A stretch of DNA of 11,448 bases from JAKAVK01 sp964419095. GTDB lineage: Archaea > Micrarchaeota > Micrarchaeia > Micrarchaeales > CABMGC01. Below the pieces are notes generated by a model. That model worked only from the letters and a program-made list of their open reading frames with translations. It made no database searches and was not told where the DNA came from. The stretch covers positions 1-11,448 of the forward strand of contig CAYQOG010000027.1 in the NCBI GenBank assembly GCA_964419095.1, given 5' to 3'. Position numbers and translations under genes: made by a program. Below are positions 1 through 6,108 of this stretch, in pieces. Each line of letters begins with the position of its first letter. Positions within the stretch are counted from its first letter, which is position 1.

Positions 1-50
1 CATGTTTCTTCAACTCATGGAAAGCCCACGACCTTCAGTCGTGGGTAGTT
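1..50 (+). mobile_element. IS200/IS605-family right-end hairpin, possibly with the tnpB 3' tail
   Basis: An 8-bp perfect stem, CCCACGAC at 25-32 and GTCGTGGG at 38-45 with loop CTTCA, is followed by TAGTTTAC. This closely matches the right-end hairpin of archaeal IS200/IS605 and IS1341-type elements, which is also the 3' part of the TnpB guide RNA. Frame 1 ends ...GKPTTFSRG and stops with TAG at 46-48 inside the 3' side of the hairpin, resembling the tail of many TnpB proteins. If so, tnpB lies to the left outside the window. Only the edge is visible, so a solo hairpin relic is equally possible. The hairpin also lies just downstream of the HEPN stop codon on the minus strand and might act as its terminator. 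Confidence 0.5.
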
Positions 51-487
51 TACTTCTTCTTTGGTCCTATAATCGCATTGACCGCATTATTGCATTTCTT
101 TACCGCTTCTTCGGCTTTCGGCCTCAGTTCGCTATACATCTTCCCAAGCTCCTTAAGCTCCTTTTCGCTTTCAAATATATACCCGCTGACAGAGCGCAAT
201 TCCAGTAGAGCATTAAACACAGATAGCGTTTCGGGAAGCGAGCTTCTAAATTCCTCTGGCACCTTCCCGTTTCCTCTTACCGCTTCCTTGACGAAGTCGC
301 CTATTGCATGCGTCTTTGGCGCGTCAAAGTTCAGAGACAGCAAGACAGCCTTGAGGGATATCTCAACCGCCATCTCAAGGCTGTAGAGCGCGGCGTCATA
401 GTTTCCCCCATTCGAATTAATCCTTCCTGAATTTAGCCACCGCCCAGCGCTCCCCAACGCGTTATATGCTACTTTCTTATCTTCCAT
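50..487 (-). CDS. HEPN-domain protein, partner of the upstream nucleotidyltransferase
   Basis: A 145-residue, mostly helical protein. Residues about 5-70 carry the HEPN pattern: a run of small and charged residues, then Y30-D-A-A-L-Y, an A-V-E-I-S-L-K-A segment (residues 40-47) and a TH-A-I-G-D segment with H60. HEPN proteins in HEPN/MNT pairs act as toxins, usually RNases with an Rx4-6H motif. Here the matching place, R98-S-V-S-G-Y-I-F, has no histidine, so RNase activity is doubtful. The start is supported by GGTGATGATCAG directly before ATG. The gene begins 19 bases inside the end of the MNT gene, so the two are translationally coupled. The stop abuts an IS-like hairpin at 25-45. The HEPN family call is firm; the toxin role is inferred from the pairing. 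Confidence 0.85.
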   Translation of the reverse strand: MEDKKVAYNALGSAGRWLNSGRINSNGGNYDAALYSLEMAVEISLKAVLLSLNFDAPKTHAIGDFVKEAVRGNGKVPEEFRSSLPETLSVFNALLELRSVSGYIFESEKELKELGKMYSELRPKAEEAVKKCNNAVNAIIGPKKK

Positions 488-1062
488 CTGATCATCACCT
501 TGTTATTCACTATTACCTTCTCATAGTCCACGCTTTTCCTTATATCATTAAGAAACATGGAGAGCATCTCGCCTCTCTCGAACAGTATCACACCGTCCTC
601 GAGGAAGTCTATGTAAATGGGTCGGAAATGCCGCAATTCTTCTGCCGAGAGCAACACGGGAGTTATGCGCATATGGAGATTCTCTTTCACCAGATCGGCC
701 CTCAACTCTTCTGCCCTGTCTACCATTCTATGGACATCTCCAAATAGTGAGAGCGCCTGTCTGTCCGCTACCACAAGAAGATCGATATCACTCTCCTTCG
801 TGTAACTGCCCCTGGCAACTGATCCGAAGAGAAGAACGCCCATGATGCTGCCGTTGAGCGAGGCATCGCTCACAAAGGCGTCTATATAGCTCCGTATCCC
901 CTTCCTGAGCCTTAGAAAACGGAGCCGTCTGCCCAGGAACTCGGCCATGACCTCACGCGAGCTTAGTTTCCTTCCGCTGAGCTCAAACATGAGCTCCTTT
1001 GCCTCCCTCAACTCAGCGTGCGTCTCCTCGTCTATGAGCATCTGCTTATACCTGCCGGCCAT
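469..1062 (-). CDS. MNT-type nucleotidyltransferase with N-terminal ribbon-helix-helix-like domain
   Basis: A 197-residue protein of two parts. Residues 5-50 (K-Q-M-L-I-D-E-E-T-H-A-E-L ... S-S-R-E-V-M-A-E-F-L) look like a VapB-style ribbon-helix-helix: a short basic strand followed by two helices. Residues 70-165 are a minimal nucleotidyltransferase with G80-S-V-A-R-G85 and the acidic pair D92-x-D94 in SDIDLLV. A third catalytic acid is not obvious; the matching place reads R-I-T-P near 132-135. In HEPN/MNT toxin-antitoxin pairs the MNT protein neutralises the HEPN toxin, in some cases by adding AMP. The extra DNA-binding-like domain suggests this antitoxin also represses its own promoter. 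A strong TATA box 28 nt upstream of ATG fits leaderless transcription. The gene overlaps the HEPN gene by 19 bases. Confidence 0.87.
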   Translation of the reverse strand: MAGRYKQMLIDEETHAELREAKELMFELSGRKLSSREVMAEFLGRRLRFLRLRKGIRSYIDAFVSDASLNGSIMGVLLFGSVARGSYTKESDIDLLVVADRQALSLFGDVHRMVDRAEELRADLVKENLHMRITPVLLSAEELRHFRPIYIDFLEDGVILFERGEMLSMFLNDIRKSVDYEKVIVNNKVMIRWKIRK

Positions 1063-1065
1063 ACA

Positions 1066-1093
1066 GATATGTATATCAAAATATGTATATAAA
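1066..1093 (-). promoter_or_regulatory. MNT/HEPN promoter with two tandem palindromic operator-like sites
   Basis: On the minus strand TTTATATA (1093-1086) is a TATA box centred 28 nt from the MNT start codon. The 10-mer ATATGTATAT occurs twice, at 1067-1076 and 1081-1090, 14 bp apart. Each copy is a near-palindrome (GATAT-GT-ATATC for the first). One copy overlaps the TATA box and the other the predicted transcription start, so a protein bound there would block initiation. Tandem short palindromes are typical ribbon-helix-helix operators, matching the N-terminus of the encoded protein. That the protein binds here is inference. Confidence 0.6.
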
Positions 1094-1225
1094 TCCTTGG
1101 TATCTGCCCTCTTCGGAAATTCTCCCCAGATACTCGGACACCACTTTGGATTTTTTCTGTTCCTTGATCCAGACCCCGGTTTCTCTGTATAGATAGTACT
1201 TGCCGTTTATCTTTTTGAGCGCCAC
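1076..1225 (-). pseudogene. Short ORF resembling the N-terminus of an IS4/IS1634-type transposase (relic or small gene)
   Basis: The only plausible start is GTG at 1225, giving 49 codons to TGA at 1078-1076. The peptide has the pattern K-K-I-N-G-K-Y-Y-L-Y-R-E, then W-I-K-E-Q-K-K-S-K-V-V-S, then E-Y-L-G-R-I. This 'YYLY ... K-V-x-x-YLGRI' arrangement is common at the N-termini of IS4/IS1634-like transposases. Protein-like reading continues upstream of the GTG for about 14 codons without a start until an in-frame TAA, which suggests a truncated copy. A TATA box at 1264-1273 could drive it. Its end lies in the MNT operator, 13 bp before the MNT start. It could instead be a genuine small third gene of the cassette. 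The family call is from memory of the motif only. Confidence 0.4.
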
Positions 1226-1250
1226 ATAGAACTCATACGCGTCGAAACTG

Positions 1251-1293
1251 CCACTAAACGGTGTATTTATAAACTCTTACCCGCTGAACGGTG
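1251..1293. repeat. Pair of 13-bp direct repeats flanking a TATA-like box
   Basis: CCACTAAACGGTG (1251-1263) and CCGCTGAACGGTG (1281-1293) match at 11 of 13 positions with a 30-bp period, about three helical turns. Between them TATTTATAAA (1264-1273) can serve as a TATA box. On the minus strand it would start a transcript near 1242, just before the short transposase-like ORF. The arrangement looks like paired protein-binding sites around a promoter, but two imperfect copies are weak evidence. Confidence 0.35.
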
Positions 1294-1322
1294 CAATTCC
1301 ACTATTCCGAACCTCTAAGCCG

Positions 1323-1372
1323 CTTTTTATTCCTTTAGATGCCATTAATGAAAATTATTCCTCGGTGGTGAT
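1323..1372 (+). promoter_or_regulatory. mcm promoter and ribosome binding site
   Basis: CTTTTTAT (1323-1330) is a modest TATA-like box that would place the transcript start near 1352-1356. GGTGGTGAT at 1364-1372 runs straight into the ATG at 1373 and offers an overlapping GGTGG/GGTGAT Shine-Dalgarno sequence. The rest of 1063-1372, apart from the items listed separately, holds no other gene that I can see. Confidence 0.5.
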
Positions 1373-3454
1373 ATGGCAGAAGACAGCAACGACAGCGCTC
1401 TAGAGACTAAGATCATCGAGGATAAGCTTATCGAGTTCTACAATGCCTACTACCAGGACCAGCTCGACGACCTTTATGTAAGCTACCCGAAGAAGCGGAG
1501 CCTCGACATGGATATAAAGAACCTGGAGCGCTTCGATATCGAGCTTGCATCGGAGCTCATGGAGAAGCCAGACACGATACTCCCGATAGCGGCATCTGCC
1601 CTGGGAAGGCTGAATCCTAATCCCGAGGCCAAGCAGCCCGTGCATGCACGCTTCTATGGCGTGGATGTGCGCATGCCCATGATACAGGACGTCGGCTCGG
1701 AATTCATAGGAAAACTTCTCACGCTCGACTCGCTTGTTGTCAAGAGAGCGGAGATAACCCCGAAGGTAAGCATAGGAGTCTTCAAGTGCACGTTCTGCAA
1801 CAACGTGACCAAGGTGAAGCTCGATACGGAGATGGCGCCAGAACTCTGCCCGCAGTGCAAGAGGCGGTCGCTCAAGCAGATGAGCAATGAATCCGAATTC
1901 ATAAACCTCCAGAGGATAGCCGTGCAGGACCCACTCGAAAAGCTCAGGGGAAACACTCCGACATGGCAATTGGAGGTATGGCTCGAGGACGACATGGTGA
2001 ACACCATCACTCCGGGAGACAGGATCAACATAACCGGCATATTGCGCATAAGGCCGAGGAGAAGCTTCAGGAACTCCAAGGAAGAGCGACCGCTATTCAC
2101 CATGTTCTTCGACGCCGTTTCGATTCAGCAGAAGCAGAAGGAATTCGCGGAGATAGACATAACCCCTGAAGAAGAGAAGACCATAACTGAAATGGCAAAG
2201 GATCCTCACATATTCGATAAAGTCGCAAAGTCGATAGCCCCGTCGATATACGGTCACGCTGAAATAAAGCAGGCACTAGCGTTACAGCTGTTCGGAGGGA
2301 CGCCTGACAAGACGCTTGTAGACGGAGGAAGGATAAGGAATGACATACACGTACTGTTAATAGGAGACCCAGGCAGCGCAAAGACGAGGCTCCTGCAATC
2401 CATAACCGCGATAGTGCCTAAGGGAATCTACATAAGCGGAAAATCTACGACATCGGCAGGCCTTACCGCAAGCGCCGAGAGGGACGACTTTGCAGAAGGC
2501 GGCTGGGTACTGAAGGCCGGAGCGCTTGTTCTCGGATCTGGAGGTGCTGTCGCAATTGACGAGTTCGACAAGATAGGCGATGAGGACAAGTCATCGCTGC
2601 TCGAGGCCTTGGAATCGCAGACGATAAGCGTGGCAAAGGCTGGGATAATCGCGAAGTTCAACGCCAAGACGTCAGTTCTGGCAGCGGCAAATCCGAAATT
2701 CGGGAGGTTCGACAGGAACATGCTCCCTGCGGAGCAGTTCGACATACCTCCTGCGCTGCTTTCAAGATTCGATCTCATATTCCCTATAACGGACGTGCTC
2801 GACGAAGAGCTTGACAAGCAGATCGCACAGCACATACTTGTGCAGCATTCGGCTGCAGGGGCAAAGATATCGCAGATACAGGAATACCAGCAGGTTGAAC
2901 TGCCGCCGATAGAGCAGCAGCTCCTAAGAAAATATGTCGCATATGCCAGGAAGAACATAAAGCCAAGGCTGACTCCCGAAGCGGCAAAGAAGATAGAGGA
3001 TTATTATCTTGAGCTGAGGCGGCTTGGCATGAAGCAGGGAGTAACCCCGATAACACCAAGGCAGATAGAGGGGCTCATCAGGCTTGCAGAGGCAAGCGCA
3101 AAGTCGAGACTTGCAACAAAGATAGAGGAGAAGGACTCGCAGCTGGGAATAGCGCTCATAGAATTCATGCTCAATACTCTTGCTGTGGACAGGGGCGGCA
3201 GGAAGGACATAGACATATTGACTACGGGAATGTCAAGGGAGAAGGTAAACAGGATAACCTCGCTCATTGAAATAATAAAGAAGCTCGAGAAGGAGGAGGA
3301 CGGCGCAAAGATAGTAAGGATACTGGAAGAGGCGGAGAAGGCGGGAATGGACGGAGCCACCGCAAAGAAGTACATAGACGAGCTGGAGAGGACAGGGGAC
3401 ATCTTCAGCCCCAAGCCTGGCATACTTCGCATTGTGAGAAGGGACGAGGTATAA
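1373..3454 (+). CDS. mcm: MCM replicative DNA helicase
   Basis: This 693-residue protein is the usual length for archaeal MCM, the hexameric 3'-5' helicase that opens DNA at the replication fork. N-terminal domain: helical bundle about 1-100, then a zinc ribbon with C139-x2-C142 and C159-x2-C162, then an OB fold to about 255. AAA+ domain: Walker A GDPGSAKT (331-338), Walker B A-I-D-E-F-D (394-399), sensor-1 N440 in AAANPKFGRFD, arginine finger R465 in LLSRFDLIFP, and sensor-2 arginine in TPRQIEGLIRLAEA (561-574). The C-terminal about 80 residues fit the winged helix. There is no intein, although the Walker A region is a known insertion site. The start is set by GGTGAT directly upstream. It appears monocistronic; the next gene has its own TATA box. 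Confidence 0.98.
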   Translation: MAEDSNDSALETKIIEDKLIEFYNAYYQDQLDDLYVSYPKKRSLDMDIKNLERFDIELASELMEKPDTILPIAASALGRLNPNPEAKQPVHARFYGVDVRMPMIQDVGSEFIGKLLTLDSLVVKRAEITPKVSIGVFKCTFCNNVTKVKLDTEMAPELCPQCKRRSLKQMSNESEFINLQRIAVQDPLEKLRGNTPTWQLEVWLEDDMVNTITPGDRINITGILRIRPRRSFRNSKEERPLFTMFFDAVSIQQKQKEFAEIDITPEEEKTITEMAKDPHIFDKVAKSIAPSIYGHAEIKQALALQLFGGTPDKTLVDGGRIRNDIHVLLIGDPGSAKTRLLQSITAIVPKGIYISGKSTTSAGLTASAERDDFAEGGWVLKAGALVLGSGGAVAIDEFDKIGDEDKSSLLEALESQTISVAKAGIIAKFNAKTSVLAAANPKFGRFDRNMLPAEQFDIPPALLSRFDLIFPITDVLDEELDKQIAQHILVQHSAAGAKISQIQEYQQVELPPIEQQLLRKYVAYARKNIKPRLTPEAAKKIEDYYLELRRLGMKQGVTPITPRQIEGLIRLAEASAKSRLATKIEEKDSQLGIALIEFMLNTLAVDRGGRKDIDILTTGMSREKVNRITSLIEIIKKLEKEEDGAKIVRILEEAEKAGMDGATAKKYIDELERTGDIFSPKPGILRIVRRDEV

Positions 3455-3478
3455 TCCCTCCCAGAGCTTTCAAATATG

Positions 3479-3514
3479 CTATTTAAGCTTTGCATCTCCT
3501 TGAAATATAGAGGA
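3479..3514 (+). promoter_or_regulatory. Promoter and RBS that set the start of the presenilin-like gene
   Basis: CTATTTAAGC (3479-3488) is a TATA box placing transcription near 3508. AGAGGA (3509-3514) is a Shine-Dalgarno-like stretch six bases before ATG at 3521. An in-frame ATG at 3476 would put the TATA box inside the coding region, so 3521 is preferred. Confidence 0.55.
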
Positions 3515-3520
3515 CAATCC

Positions 3521-4594
3521 ATGGAAAGAAGAATAGAAAAGCGCCAGCTTGCGAACATAATGGCGCTCTTCCTTATAGTGCAGTTCGGTGGGCTTCTCGT
3601 TGCGTTTTACATAGTGCCTCCATCGCAGATTTATATGCTGAGCGCGTCAGCGCCCCAGGCGAACACGCAAGGACTGACATTCCTCGTGGAGCTTGTAATA
3701 GTCATAGCGATAGGATCGCTTTTCATGATAGTCTTCTTCAGGCACTACAAGGGAATGCTCCTCTTCAAGCTGATTGAGGCATACGCGATAGGCGTGCCGA
3801 CATTCCTGCTCTCACTCTTCCTTATAGGGACCACATTCCCCAATTTAACCCTGCCAGAGGCTGTAGCGGCATCAATACTCATCGCAGGGGGATTGGTACT
3901 CGCAAAGAACCGATGGCCGAAGCTCAGGAACACCGCGACCGTGATAGCAAGCATCGGGATAGGCGTGTACATCGGTTTTTCCGGCTTCATGCTCGCCTAT
4001 CTGCTGCTTACGATAATAGCCGTTTACGACTACATAGCGGTCTTCGTGACAAAGCACATGCAGGTGATGGCGCGCGCAATGGTTGAAAGGAACCTTGCAT
4101 TTCTCATCGGCTCTTCTGACGTGCAGATGACTCCCGGGAAGCTGATGAGCGAGAAGCAGAAGGAGGAATTCGTCAAGGCGGTGAAGAAAGGAACCATCAA
4201 GATAAGCGACCCTGAGATAAAGAGGATGATCAAGGAAGGCGCGTATCCCTCAATGTCACAGGTTGCCCTGGGAGGAGGGGACCTTGCCCTAACCCTGGTA
4301 TTGGTTGTGGGCACATACATAGGCTTCTCAAGTCTCTTCATACCCGTAATGATAATACTGGGATCCCTGGCAGGATTGCTTGCAACAATGCGGCTGCTGG
4401 AGAAATACAATGTGCCATTGCCTGCAATCCCTCCGCTTTTCGCATTCATGAACCTCTCACTTGCCATATCCCTTTTCATAACCGGAAAGGCAAGCGTGCT
4501 GGTATGCGTAATGTTTGTGCTGATCGCTGGAATAACGATGCAGATAATACTCATTACGCTCAAGAAGAATCAGAATGGGGCTCAGAAATCGTAG
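3521..4594 (+). CDS. Presenilin/signal peptide peptidase-like intramembrane aspartyl protease (A22 family)
   Basis: A 357-residue protein with about nine hydrophobic membrane segments. The diagnostic presenilin-family motifs are in order: Y169-D170 in segment 6 (I-I-A-V-Y-D-Y-I), G-G-G-D with D254 in segment 7 (A-L-G-G-G-D-L-A-L), and P-A-I-P-P (301-305), a variant of the conserved PAL motif. D170 and D254 are the predicted catalytic pair that cleaves peptide bonds within the membrane. A hydrophilic loop of about 75 residues (175-245, with S-E-K-Q-K-E-E-F) separates segments 6 and 7, as in archaeal PSH proteins such as that of Methanoculleus. Its natural substrates in archaea are unknown. It lies 66 bp after mcm with its own promoter, and its 3' end overlaps the convergent gene by 13 bp. 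Confidence 0.9.
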   Translation: MERRIEKRQLANIMALFLIVQFGGLLVAFYIVPPSQIYMLSASAPQANTQGLTFLVELVIVIAIGSLFMIVFFRHYKGMLLFKLIEAYAIGVPTFLLSLFLIGTTFPNLTLPEAVAASILIAGGLVLAKNRWPKLRNTATVIASIGIGVYIGFSGFMLAYLLLTIIAVYDYIAVFVTKHMQVMARAMVERNLAFLIGSSDVQMTPGKLMSEKQKEEFVKAVKKGTIKISDPEIKRMIKEGAYPSMSQVALGGGDLALTLVLVVGTYIGFSSLFIPVMIILGSLAGLLATMRLLEKYNVPLPAIPPLFAFMNLSLAISLFITGKASVLVCVMFVLIAGITMQIILITLKKNQNGAQKS

Positions 4595-5565
4595 CGAAGC
4601 ATAGAGGTCAGCCTGCTGGCCACCTTCTCGGCAGTCTCATCCTCAATGAAGTCATACTTCAGGACGTTGACAAGCTGGACCGCGCTTGTACCCGAGAGCA
4701 GTTTCATCGCCTCGCCCAGGTCTCCCTTCCTCGCCCCTAATACGATAAGCGCGAGGAGCTCAGGTATTTCCGTATTTACTATCGAATTCATCGCGTGCGC
4801 GCCTGCATCCAGGCCTGACATCTCCCTGGCCATCACTATCGCCTGCAATGCCGCCTCGTATATCTTGGTGCGTGTTCCCAGCGCCGCATCGCCGGCCTCA
4901 AGCCTCTCGATCCTCCTGAGTTTCTTCAGCCTCCGCCTCTGGTTGCTCTCATCCTTAAGTATCATCGACATGTACCTTATGGCGCTTGGCATGTGCTCCG
5001 TGTTGGCGCCAAGCCATACCAGCATGGCGCCCAGCTGCTCCCTTTCATCATGCCCGGGCCTTGCGGCGAATGCCTCTGAAAAGAGGAGCGCCTCAGCCTC
5101 GAGCACCGCATGCCTTGTCCTCCCCTCCCTGAAATAATAAGGAGGCCTGCCGTTGCCGATGCTGCTCTTGGCCACCCTGTTGTAGGTCCTGTTCCAGAGA
5201 TGCTCCATGCTCATTCGCATTGAGAGCCTCTCCGCCTGCACGGCATGCACCGCCCTGTGCGCTATAGTCCTCCTCAGCGAATAGACATCGAGTCCTTCCG
5301 GCACTACCAGCGATGGGCGCTCCCGCACGCTTACCATCCAGTTGCCAGAAATCTCTGCGTGGCCCTGCTCCGTTGCCCCAAGCCTGACCTGGGGCAGGGA
5401 TACGATACGCCCCGCCAGGTTCGAATAATAGGCGCGGCACTCATCGGCTATTGCGGTGGCGGTGTTGAAATACTCCCTGCGACTGCCCAAAGGCTCGGCT
5501 GCCCCTTCAGAGACCGCCTGCCTTGCGTTCCTATGCCTGCCGAAATGGATTGCCAATTCAAACAC
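4582..5565 (-). CDS. Unknown protein with a degenerate zinc-peptidase-like motif
   Basis: A 327-residue soluble protein, not recognised. Residues 97-110 (S-L-R-R-T-I-A-H103-R-A-V-H107-A-V-Q) have the spacing and surroundings of an LxHExxHxxQ zinc-protease helix, but the catalytic glutamate is R104. About 30 residues on, F-R-E-G-R-T-R-H-A-V-L-E-A-E (135-148) resembles the 'EG ... E' third-ligand region of gluzincin peptidases. This suggests an inactive peptidase fold or a chance likeness. The C-terminal half is helical and charged (R-R-R-L-K-K-L-R-R near 200-208). The GTG start at 5565 lies three codons after the in-frame TGA of the pilin-like gene and has no clear RBS; later TTG starts are possible. 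The gene is probably last in the rps2 operon. Confidence 0.7.
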   Translation of the reverse strand: MFELAIHFGRHRNARQAVSEGAAEPLGSRREYFNTATAIADECRAYYSNLAGRIVSLPQVRLGATEQGHAEISGNWMVSVRERPSLVVPEGLDVYSLRRTIAHRAVHAVQAERLSMRMSMEHLWNRTYNRVAKSSIGNGRPPYYFREGRTRHAVLEAEALLFSEAFAARPGHDEREQLGAMLVWLGANTEHMPSAIRYMSMILKDESNQRRRLKKLRRIERLEAGDAALGTRTKIYEAALQAIVMAREMSGLDAGAHAMNSIVNTEIPELLALIVLGARKGDLGEAMKLLSGTSAVQLVNVLKYDFIEDETAEKVASRLTSMLRYDF

Positions 5566-5574
5566 TCCAGTTAT

Positions 5575-6108
5575 TCAAGTGTACTTTGCGTTTATGGAGG
5601 CCACAAGCTGCGTCTGCTGCCCGTATCCGGGAACGGTGTAATTCAACCAGACATATCCTATAAATCCGTTCCCGAGGACTCCCTTTGCCGCCCCTCCGCT
5701 GTTATAGCAGTACAGGCTGTAAAGCTTCGATGTGCCGCTGTAGAGAGTGTTGGCGGCGAAGCTGTTGGCCGGATAGTATATGGAATTTGCCACTACATAA
5801 ATGTTTCCTTCGCCGGGCTTGTTGCCCGTGGAATTGAAGTCGGCCGCGCACGCGACTCCCCCTACGGTAACTTGACCCCCGCTGTTCTGGGCAAGCTGTA
5901 TCAGCAGCGCCCCGCTCAGCGAGTTTATGGAATAGAAGCCGCATGCGAATCCCGGCGAAGGGGTGCAGTACGGGGCCTCAGTATAGGAATTGTTTATCGC
6001 AACTTCGTAAAGAAGGACTATTGCGAGCGAGATTGCGAGGAGAACTATGCCGTAGGAAATAAGGAAGTCAAGCGCAGCCTGCGCCTTAGCCAATCCCTTA
6101 ATTATCAT
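5575..6108 (-). CDS. Pilin-like secreted protein with class III (type IV pilin) signal peptide
   Basis: A 177-residue protein starting M-I-I-K-G-L-A-K-A, then Q10-A-A-L-D-F-L-I-S-Y-G, then a hydrophobic helix to about residue 34. This is the archaeal class III signal: a short basic leader cut before Q10 by the prepilin peptidase, leaving a membrane helix that assembles into a pilus or stays in the membrane. The exported part is rich in G, S, N and Y, with four cysteines (48, 56, 87, 134) that could form two disulfides and three N-glycosylation sequons (39-41, 92-94, 156-158). The start overlaps the rps2 stop as TAATG. A longer reading from 6261 would run deep into rps2 and is rejected. Its substrate or structure is unknown. 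Confidence 0.82.
   Translation of the reverse strand: MIIKGLAKAQAALDFLISYGIVLLAISLAIVLLYEVAINNSYTEAPYCTPSPGFACGFYSINSLSGALLIQLAQNSGGQVTVGGVACAADFNSTGNKPGEGNIYVVANSIYYPANSFAANTLYSGTSKLYSLYCYNSGGAAKGVLGNGFIGYVWLNYTVPGYGQQTQLVASINAKYT

Noticed and set aside
466..747. Plus-strand open frame opposite the MNT gene
   Set aside because: It is antisense to a gene with clear nucleotidyltransferase motifs and has no promoter or RBS.
1400..2103. Minus-strand open frames inside mcm
   Set aside because: They are shadows of the well-supported mcm reading frame and show no recognisable motif.
1373..3454. Possible intein in MCM
   Set aside because: Walker A, Walker B and arginine finger regions are continuous and the length is normal for archaeal MCM.
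5575..5577. Selenocysteine or stop reassignment at the TGA between two in-frame ORFs
   Set aside because: TGA also ends rps9 and the 163-aa gene in normal positions, and no SECIS-like element is evident, so reassignment is unlikely. Simple coupling or readthrough remains possible.
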